64,000 bases of DNA, from NCBI GenBank assembly GCA_905116865.2, contig CAJHNH020000227.1:184001-248000 (forward strand). The letters run 5' to 3'. This document shows positions 44,728 through 55,000 of the stretch, in pieces. The position numbers and the translations under genes are program-made. The notes beneath the pieces are model-generated. The model saw only the letters and a list, made by a program, of their open reading frames with translations. It had not been told where the DNA came from and ran no database searches. This stretch comes from Candidula unifasciata. Lineage: Eukaryota; Mollusca; Gastropoda; Stylommatophora; Geomitridae. Within the stretch, counting starts at the first letter, position 1, and every line of letters begins with the position of its first letter.

Positions 44728-44900
44728 CTTCTTCAGCATTCCGAGCCTTTGAGGTTCATTGCTGCAGAAATCACCCTCCTCAATTCATCTCTGTGGCTCA
44801 TCTCTCACTTCATGCCACCCATCTCTCTTACCCTTTTAATAAGAACCAATCAGTGTATATCAATGAATTTGCGTGATTGGCTTTCTCTTGCCACTTGATG
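44728..44900 (-). mobile_element. LINE 3' end fragment, copy 1
   Basis: Reversed copy of the 3' end at 6640-6725 (gaggttcattgctgcagaaa), starting with a (TTC)n tract. Confidence 0.5.
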
Positions 44901-44934
44901 ACTCAACTCATTCGATTAGTTAGTTCATGTTTGC

Positions 44935-45125
44935 ACAATGAAGTTTGCCTGCAGTGGATCTCCAACTCGCTCTGTCTCTAGTCTTGGTTGTATATTCTCC
45001 CAGACTGCTATTCGCCTGTCTTTTGATGTTGTCCTCCTATTTGTATCGTTGCCTACCTCTTTCTCCCCCGTTCCTCGACCTTTACCTACAGTTTGGTTTT
45101 TTTAAAGCGTATTAGTATTCTATTA
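44935..45125 (-). mobile_element. LINE 3' tail fragment
   Basis: Shares the gcagtggatctcca, ctctgtctctagtcttgg and cctttacctacagt blocks with 47935-48165. In reverse both read as a degraded RT tail. Confidence 0.5.
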
Positions 45126-45284
45126 GCCTATGTTAGCAAAATATTTCATTGTCTATTTTGTTATTTCTTAAAGTAATTTTCTTTATATTCGTAGTCTTCC
45201 TAGAACCTCTAATTTGACTGTTTCTGTTTTCATGGAATACGACATTTTCTTGATAATTAAATACGCACATAGGTTAATCTTCTC

Positions 45285-45465
45285 CTTTGTCAGAATTCCG
45301 AGCCCTTGTAGTTCATTGCTGCAGAAAGACCAGTCTCAGTATATTTCTGTGGTTCATGTGTCAATTCGTCCCATTTATCCCTCTGCTCCTGTTTCCTCTA
45401 CCCCAATCAATAAATGTCAGTTTGCTTATTTCTGTGATTGACTTTCTATTTCCACTTGGTGACTC
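45285..45465 (-). mobile_element. LINE 3' end fragment, copy 2
   Basis: Same family as 44728-44900 (tagttcattgctgcagaaag), lying in the divergent intergenic region. Confidence 0.5.
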
Positions 45466-45535
45466 CACGTAATAGTAGGCCTATCTGTCTGAATAAACAT
45501 ATCAGTCCCCTGTGGTCCCCATAAATAATGTTGAA

Positions 45536-45722
45536 TTAAGAATCGACATCACAACACTCGGGAGACTCCTTTAGGTGCTCAGTCCCCCTCTTCAGCTTCT
45601 TTCAAGCAATCATTGTTAGTTACATTGTTAGTTCCAATTCCAATGGTACCTGCAACCGACTGATGTATATCCGTCTCACCCTTCCCTGAGTGTTGAGCGT
45701 CGGCCAGATCCCCTAGTATTGC
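45536..45722 (-). mobile_element. RNase-H LINE 3' end
   Basis: Reversed blocks aatcgacatcacaacactcg, gagtgttgagcgtcggcc and agatcccc, just upstream of the FAM210-like gene. Confidence 0.55.
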
Positions 45723-45867
45723 GATATCCATAATACGGAGTCTGTTAACAACTCGCTCATCTTGTCTTTCTCTCTAACTTTGATTGATTGTCTGGTATCT
45801 GTTGTGTAGCAGCAGTTGTTATAATCCAGATTGTGTTGATGGAATAGCTGGCAAACATTCGACGATA

Positions 45868-46015
45868 ATGCAGACAGCGGCACGATCCACACAGAGAGTT
45901 TATTTGAGGACTGTTCGTCAAAGAAGCGATGTTGTGAAAAATGCTTGGTCAGACGCGAACCATGTCCCAGCTGTTGTTGTGGTTCATTGTAGACCGTTGC
46001 CGAGAAATGCCTCAG
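45868..46015 (+). CDS. FAM210-like exon 1
   Basis: 49 codons plus one base, ending at CAG followed by GTAAG. It encodes the putative transit peptide. Confidence 0.65.
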
Positions 46016-49000
46016 GTAAGTGAAGAATAGACTGTTTCTGGCAGATTGCGAAAATAGTATGAGCGTTGAACTGCTAAGAAAGCCACGGCAAGCGGCTGAA
46101 TATAACAATGCCTAGTCTACCACAAACCGCCAACAATTTGTGGATGTCCTGCAATGGATATTTATGGAACTAACTTTATTTTCCTAATTGAAAAATAGTA
46201 TATGAACTCATCATCCAAGAGCAGGTATTGTTACAGAACGTTGCTCTCGTCACGGCACGCCTGAGAGTTTCTCTAGCTAATTATCCAGCCCTGGATGCTT
46301 TCATAGTCAATGCATGTGCAGTAACTCATGCACACTTTCGCAGAGGTGTGCCACTGTCTCGTTCTCCAGTATCTGTATCCTCAATCACCATTCTATCCAG
46401 GCCACCATGACATTTAACATGACCAAAACACCTCAGCTTTCAGGACAGGATGCTGTTTATGAGCCAATTCGCCTGGATGCTCAGATCATGTAGGACAGGG
46501 GTTCTCAACCTGCCCAAATACTGTGACCCTTGAATACAGTTCCCTCATGTCTTGGCGACATTTCATAACTTCATTGAATATGTGTTGTTTCTGTGGTCAT
46601 TGGCGACCCCTGTGAAAGGATAATTCGACCCAAAAAACAGGTCGCAACCAGCAGGTTAAGAGTCGCTGATGTAGGATGTTGTAGGTTTTCTTCTTCTTGG
46701 TCCATGGACACATACTGTAGGACATGTTTATAAGATTTAAACTTGCTTTAGGTAATGGAGGAATCATCATCCTGTTATTATGTGTCATCTAAAACTCGCA
46801 GAGGTGAAGACAGGATTGCTTCGAACAGAGTGGTAAGCTTCACTTGCAAGGTCACTGGTGGTGAGCATACTTTGGATCTTTTCTTTTCTCCAAGCTATCC
46901 TGGCATGGTGGGAAGTGAACAGGCAAAGACTGGCTGGATCTGCACCGCTGGGTGGTGAATTGATACGTGAGAAGGCAGATGTTGTCAGAACCTTCTGGAA
47001 ACAAGTAACGAATCAGAAGAAAAACTAGATTTTTGTGGGCTGGAGACAATGATGCACCTGGGTGTGACCAGAGGGTTCGGCCGGCACACTACGCACAGAG
47101 GAAAGGCAAGACGGACATATAACCAGACTTTGGATGGCATTATTAGTATTCGAACTCTGCGCTGGCTGCTGAGTAGGGGGGACGGATTGCATACAGGAAT
47201 GCCCAGAGTGCTATGATGTCAATTCTTGACTCATCTCAACATAGGACTCGCAGTTTCTGATTCCGTTCCATTCTATCCTGTGCAATCCTTTCAGTGTCAT
47301 GGATAGAATCCAGCTCTGCACCTTTGGCCTTCCTCAACAGTGTTCATTTTAGGGTTTCTCTTGGACATCTTTATTTCCTTTTTTCTTCCTAGCTACATTT
47401 CTGGGAGCCAAGATAATTTCTTTTTAAAAAGTCTGGCGCTGTCAAGACATGAACCCATGACCTTTAGATCTGCAAGTGAGTATCTAGCCGCAACACCATG
47501 GCAGCAGCTCCCAAGAGGGTGGAGCACTTAGCTCTCTTTATCCAAGGGGGATTGGCTGGAGGCTTAGTGTCCTTACAATTATTGAGGGAAAGGGGAACTC
47601 AAGATGCCAGAACTTTCAGGTTCTGGCGCTCGAAGATTTGAAGGAGTTTTTTTTTTAACCAGGTCACTTTGGGATAAAGTCTAACATATTGTACAGCAAG
47701 CTATGTTTTCCCTCCAGGATTGAGTAAAGCATGTGACAATCACCGCCTGAAGTCAACACAGAACAAGCTAGTCCAGTTGTCTTGGTTTTCTGATACCCAG
47801 CGAAAGCCTGAGCAAACAATCAGTCTGAGTGAGGATGCCTGTCCACAAGGTATCCAGGGGGATGACTGCGTCACCTTTAAACTCTGGCTGGAAAGCTGTA
47901 GAAGGTAAGTAGTCAGTCAGTTAACCAGGTGCTGTCTCCACACTGAAGTTTGGCTGCAATGGATCTCCACCACGCTCTGTCTCTTGTCTTGGTTGTACAC
48001 CCTCTCAGACTGCTGTTTATCCATCTGTTGATGTTGTCATCCCACTTGTAACATTGTCTACATCTTGCTGTCTTGCCCTCCACCTTTCCCTCCAGTATGG
48101 TTTTTAAAAGATTATTATGTCTTTAAATTAATGTCTCCAGAATATTTCATTTGCTATTCCTATTCTGTTTTTCACTGCTGGCTGCGTGGATTTTTATCAT
48201 GGTTTGGCTCGTCCCAGGTTGACCCAGCCTAAATTTGGTACTAGGATGTATGTCCTGGGAAAGTAAAGATAGCCGGCGTAATGCTGACCACATTACCCAC
48301 CTAGTGCCTATTGGTCTGTAAAAGTATGGATGCTCTTCCCATATGCCAGATGTGCCTAAAAGGGGGAAAAAGATATCTTTACTTTACTATTCTGTTTTTG
48401 ATTTCTGTTTAACTTCTGCCATCATGTTTTATTAGGTGTCCAAGACAGGAGAAACATGTTGCTTGTTTTAATATCCTTCTGTTTACTGGGATGTTTACTG
48501 TTCGTCACTCTTTCTGTCAGATCCAGGAGAGTTTGCTACATCAAGTTTTATATTGGATGAGATGCAGAAGTGGTAAACCACACGTGCAAGTGCACCAGGA
48601 CTCACGCTGGTTAGGAAGTACTAAATACAACATAAAAAGGTCGTAGGTTTGAGTCTGAACAGAATGGGACTTTTTTCAGAAATGACTGTTGCTTTTCAGA
48701 AAGGACCCAGCTTTGAGTGGGTACCAGATAAAGTCATGGGAAGTAAAGGCAGCCGGCATGATGCTGACCACATTACCCATCAAGTGCAGATTGGTCTATA
48801 TAAATACAGGTCTAGCCTTATATGCCCAGTATGGCTGAAGGCAGGGAAACAACTAAATACAAACACAAACTGTAATTGTAAAACTTAATGAACAAGACAG
48901 GAGAGCGTCTTAACAACCAGGGTGAGAGGTTTATAGACATATGGCTGGCCCTGATCCTAATGACAGCATTAACCATCTAACAAGAAGGGACCAGGCCACC

Positions 49001-52000
49001 ATCTTCAGACTTAGAACGCAACATACTCCACTCAATGGACATCTAAACAGAATACAGCCACAACACTCCCCAGAGTGCCAGCTATGTAACTACCCCTACG
49101 AAACTGTTGAACACCATCTCTTTGAGTGCCCAAAACTCAGTGAGACAAGAAGAACGCTACTCCCTCCGAGACCAGACAAGTGGAACACCTTGTACGGAGG
49201 AAAAGAACAGCTTGTGAAAACATGCAAATTCCACTACATGGCATTGGGCCAAAGGGTGAAAGCTCATGAGCCGCTGGACTGATAACAACAACAACAAGCA
49301 AGGTCAATATGAAACAGGGAAACGCATTAAAGAAACTTTGGGAAGACTGTATGTGGATTTAAAAGTCTGGAGGTGGACGTACACCAGAACTTTCTACCGG
49401 AATTAACAACTGGTGAACGTAAAGAAGAAGTCGAAGAAGAAAGTCAAGCATGTCTGCATGTCTTGCTACACATACTGGAAACAGATTCCCAACCGGGATC
49501 CTAGCCAATATAGATAGAAAACACCTGGGTTTTTTTTTAAAAGTTAGATGGCATCTGCCTGAGAGGCAAGGAACCAACAGTCTGCACAATGGTAAACCAG
49601 ATCTGCTAAACGTATATGTACGCAACTCTCAAATCTTGAACACAATGACAGTCCAGCAATGAATAAACAACTAGGACTGTCCATCAGAGTTTACAGCAAG
49701 AGAACACGAAGAAGTAGTTCCAGGAATAAAAGTGTAACTATCTGGAAACAGCATTCACTGAAGATGGAAACTAACATATGTGAACTAACATATGTGATGC
49801 TGTAAATTATAGCAAGTATTTGATAGCTTGCCCCCCCCCCCCCCCTTTTTCCCCCGTACCAAGCATGAAACAGTCCCAGCCAAACTGGCCGATAGCCGGC
49901 TGACCGCTGATACTCTGAAAAGTTATGTTTTGCTGATGCAGATTCACCGTTTCTGGACTGGAAATGCAAAGTGCCTGTTGTGACACTGTAAGCTCTGGAT
50001 TTCATGTGAAATGTGATTTTTGTTGTTGTTAACTGCACCAAAATGGCAGGTGGCAGATTACCTTCAGAATGGTGTCTACTTTTGTGGGTGCAGTGGTGGC
50101 TTTTGTGAGTGACCATTTGTAAGACGTTATTGACTGAATGATTGACTGACTGACACTAGCAAACCTAATTTACATGAGCATTTGTCGAATCTGCAATGTT
50201 CAGTAAAAATAATAAGTTACTTGCGTATCCTGTACAGAACGTTGCAGAGCCAACCCCTAGCATTTTTTGGCTGTTGTGGTTTTTCTAGGAAAATTTACGC
50301 CCAGTAGTTTGCCATTGCTTTTTGGATGGTCAGCTTCTTGATACCACTGTCAAAACCAACACAAGGCCCGCAGCTGGGATCGAACCCGGCACCCTGGCAT
50401 TACAAAGCTCATTCGCAACGCCTAAGCCACAGACGCCATGTCCAGTGCATATACGGAAAATGCTGACTTGTTCTGTGCTGCTGTGATGTTTGCGTAAATC
50501 TTGTTTATGGTCACATCCGGTCAGACTGTTCACTGTCTCCTTAATTCTTTCAGATATGGCCTGGCTAACTGCAACAATCAGCTGCAAGGGATACAGTCTG
50601 GGAGAAAAACTCTTTCTGAGGTGATGGTGGAACAAGAGAAGCTGATTTCAGAAATCGCGGAGCAGTATCAGGCAGCCTCACAGAGACATGACACGTACAG
50701 TAACGTGCAGGGCCTTCAGGATGGTGTGGCAGCTTCTGTGGATGTGGATGTAGATATGCCTTGTCCTCAGGGAGTCCAGGGTATGTTGTATGCCATACCA
50801 ACATGGTGGTCATGTTTTTATCTCCCCTTCATGATGGTTTTTAAAAAAAAAAGTTGATCTGGTCTCCCAGGTCGCCTTGGCCTAACGGACATGCTCAGGG
50901 AAGTAGATGAGGCCAACATTAAATCTGCTACAGTGTTCATAAAAATATGATGCCCACCCTGAGCCTTGTCTAGACCAAGAGGTGATGGCGGTGACACAGG
51001 CTTTCATGTGGCTGGGATCACAGGACTATTCCCGCGTGTGTGTGCTGAGTGCTTCTTTGAGTATGATCCGGCAGGTCGAGGCAGGCTGGTTACGCAGACA
51101 GTGACTTGAGCCATTGCTAAATTATCGTCTGTGTGCAGTTACTTTCATATTCGTCCCAGGGCATGCAGGCGTTGTTGGTAATGAGAGAGCTGATAGACTG
51201 GCAGGCACTGCATTAATTGAAGATGGCCAGCTCACGGATCACGCAGACATTGTCATTGCCCTTAGAGAGATAGGACGCTCTGAAGATTTTGGAAGCAACG
51301 TGTCCACATCACTTCTAATTAGCGAACTGGGAGTAAAGATCAGCACAAGCATGAGAATCACACATGACACACACAAAGTCTTGTAAAACAACATAGGACT
51401 GGTACTATTAACTGCACGACGCTGATGACTATGTTGAGAGGGGCATCTGAGCGCCCATGGATGTGTCCGGAGTGCTGTGAAGATAATCTGGCTCATAACT
51501 CATAACATAACTAGACCAAGAAAACAAAAGGAGTGACCAGCATGATATCTGCTACATGGCTCATCAAACTCTGATAGGTTCATTGAGGTTTGGAACAACG
51601 GATCAACCTCATAGCACACGGGTGTAACCCATAAGTGCTCCGTTCTTTTTCTAACTCAAGTCCGAGTCCGAAGAAGCTCAGCACAGTGCACAGGCTCTGT
51701 AGCACTGGTGAGGATTATGAAATACTTTAAGTAGATTTTTAACTTAATTTTTCCTGGGCAGTGTCGTTTGACTACTTTTTCGATTTCCAACTGCCAAGGG
51801 ATTTTTATTACGTGCACAACAATGCACCCGAGTGTCCGATCTCAATACCCAGAGACCAGGGGGAAGTGCTAGAAGTCCAAGTCCACGTGAAATAATCCCA
51901 TCCCTTACCGGGGATTGAACCCGGACCCTTTAGCACTCGAAGCGGACACCATGCCTGAAGCCCACCCAGCCCCCTGATGGGTTCATAAAAATATAAAGCT

Positions 52001-55000
52001 AGCCAGCACTTTTACTTGTAGAAAAAACAAAGGTGCCGGTACACTTTACAAAGGGTCTGTTAGAGTAAGTCAAGTGAAGGACCCACCTTCATATATATTA
52101 CACATTTAGGGCTAGATCTATATTTTATAGGCCAGTCTGCACTCGGTGGGTGATTTGGTTAGCACCAGGTCGGGTCTATTACAGTAACGCTGGCAAAATT
52201 CTGCCTACAAGCAGGTAACATTGCCATGCACCTTTGCTTGCAGCCATAAAAACCCTGAGTCTAAAACAATGTCACCTGTAGGCCTATTAAAAAAGATCAG
52301 TTTCCTTTGACCCAGAACTGGTGGGCCATCTCCTAATGCTGCAGAGCTGGGATTGAACCTGGCACCCCGGCATTATGAAGCTCATTCGCAACGTCTTAAG
52401 CCACAGATGCCGACAGCAAGCGCAATGCCAGTGCTGAGTGTTCCACTAGCAGTTTGATTATATATAAAGTTGTGAAAATCCTATTAATTTAGAGATAATC
52501 TTATTAAAGTTGTGAAAATCCTATTAATTTAGAGATAATCCTATTAAAGTTGTGATATTCCTATTAATTTAGAGATAATCTTATTAAAGTTGTGATAACC
52601 CTATTAATTTAGAGATAATCTTATCAAAGTTGTGATAATCCTATTAATTTAGAGATATCTTATTAAAGTTGTGATAATCCTATTAATTTAGAAATAATCT
52701 TATTAAAGTTGTGATAATCCTATTAATTTAGAGATAATCTTATTAAAGTTGTGATAATCCTATTAAAGCTGTGATGTATTTCAGGTCTTGACTGTGCCCG
52801 GTTCAAGCTGTGGCTGGAGAACTGCCACAGGTTTGGGCTCCATGACTGTGCCCAGCAGCTGGACAGTTTTGAGGCCGGGAGGAAGTCATTAGCTGAGGTT
52901 TGTGGAGTGTCTTCTTTAGGAGCTTGGTTAGTGTAGTTGGGGTAACAGGGCAGCCAGATGTAAGAGGGGGGAGGGGAGGAAGTCATTAGCTGAGGTTTGT
53001 GGAGTGTCTTCTTTGGGAGCTTGGTTAGTGTAGTTGGGGTAACAGGGCAGCCAGATGTAAGAGGGGGGAGGGGAGGAAGTCATTAGCTGAGGTTTGTGGA
53101 GTGTCTTCTTCGGGAGCTTGGTTAGTGTAGTTGGGGTAACAGGGCAGACAGATGTAAGAGGGGGGAGGAAGAGAAGAGAGCTGAAAGCAGAGAGAAATGC
53201 ACAAAAAGAAACAAGTGCAAAGAAAGAGAGAGAAGGGAGAGGCAGAGAGAGATAGGTGTATACAGACAGATAGGTAGATAGGTAAGTAGATAGATAGTTA
53301 AATAGTTAGGCCAAATGTAAAAAACAGTATCTTCTATGTAGCACTTTAACCCCATTGCCCGGGTAATGCTAAAAACTGGGTCATGACCCAGTGGGAATCC
53401 TCTGAACAAATCTTTTAAAAACAGCAGTTTTACACAGATCACTAATAAGTGTGTCAGTCAAGAACTGACATTACTGTGCTAGGGACATTCCCACATGTGC
53501 TCCGTCCCTTTCTTCAGTAACCAACCAAGAGTTGACTTGTTAATAGTACTAGCTGCCACCTGATTAAAAGTCCACCTCTATTTCCCGCTGCAATTGACAT
53601 CTTTTTAAAATCGTTATCTTGCTAAAAGCCACTGTTTACCATGTGGTTTCCTGTTCTAATCTCTGCAAGGAATGTTGTATCAGATGTGATGACTGTTCCA
53701 GAAAAGTTGGTTAGAGATCTCTTTATGTCAATCAAACTGAGTATTCTAGAATTATCCTTGACTCCCAGGTCAACCCAGCCTTGAGTGGGTACTGGGTCCA
53801 GTCCTGGGAAGTAAAGGTGGCCTGCATGATGCTGACCTCATCACCCATCTTGTGCCGTTTGGTCTAAAAAATATAGGTCTTGCCCTATATGCCTAAAGGG
53901 CTTGGAAAAGGGTCCTTTACTTTTACTTTTATTCTTGAACTGTGACCAGTTCACTACATTTCAGGTATTTGCCGAACAGGACAAAATGATTCGTGAGGCA
54001 GCTACAGTGACCTACCAGAAAATATCCAGGCAGCAGAGGAAGTATTCCACATCCACAAGAAATCCAGCATCTGGAGACAGGGATCCACCAGGTGGTTCCA
54101 CATCCACAAGGAATCCTGGGTCTGAAGACAGGGATCCACTTGGTGGTTCCACATCCACAAGGAATCCTGGGTCTGGAGACAGCAGTCCCCCAGGCGGGCC
54201 GGAGCAGGGCTCAGGAAGTCAGCTGACACAGAGGCAAAAACTACAGCGGGCTGTGAAGGAGTATGGGAGTACAGTTATTGTTTTCCATGTCACCATTTCA
54301 TTGATGTCACTAGGATTCTTTTACCTGCTAGTTTCCAGGTGGGTTGTATGTCTGTGTGTTTTGTGTATCCTCATTTTGCTTTTTCCACGTGGGTTTGGGG
54401 GATCCATTTTGGAGAACAAAGAATAGACCCGCCACCCCTCCTGACAAGCACTTCGTAGGAGGTGACTAATGAGGGGTGCTTCCTTCAAAGTCGGAGTGCA
54501 TTTTCCTGAGAATCAAGAAACCAACAGAAAACACAGATGAAGGTGATGCTATAGTTTACACAGGTGGGTCAGTAATCAGGGGCCAGCGAAGTGCATGAGC
54601 CTTTACAGTAAGCTCAAAGGGGGAAACCATCAGGGAGATGTATGGCACAGAACAGGCATCATCAGTCATTTCACACTTATGGAGATTTTCAGGAGGTGAT
54701 CGGAGCAGCTATGGATCTGTCTGGAGTGCTGTAATGATAATCCTTTCTAATCACTAATCACTAAACCAACAGTCTGCTTACACATAAGCCAGATCTGTAA
54801 AAACGGGTATAAATTAGGTATGAGCGAAACAGCTCTCTTCCAGTGTCTTCATGCTGAGCAGACTACAAAAAACAAGTCTTGCAAGACTGTCCTTTATTGG
54901 CAGAGCTGCGGAGCAACATGTGGCCACACCCCGTAGACCTGACAGTTAAGGTTTGGGGAAACCTGAGAGACCTTGAGATGACATCCCAGTTTATGACCCA

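Noticed and set aside
45784..45867. Upstream in-frame ATG as start of the FAM210-like gene
   Set aside because: It would add MIVWYLLCSSSCYN..., which fits a mitochondrial presequence less well than the Arg-rich MQTAARSTQRV start at 45868. Not excluded.
50222..50440. Possible tRNA gene (good A and B boxes)
   Set aside because: The sequence does not fold into a cloverleaf with a paired acceptor stem and continues into a SINE body shared with other copies.
51900..51950. Possible tRNA gene with a canonical B box on the minus strand
   Set aside because: Only the head resembles a tRNA; no matching acceptor arm. Treated as a SINE head.
53902..53964. In-frame ATG upstream of FAM210-like exon 5 (MEKGPLLLLLFLNCDQ)
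   Set aside because: The extension is the 3' tail of a SINE family 3 fragment and the polypyrimidine tract. The CAG acceptor at 53964 and alignment with module A favour splicing there. A TE-derived alternative start is possible but unsupported.
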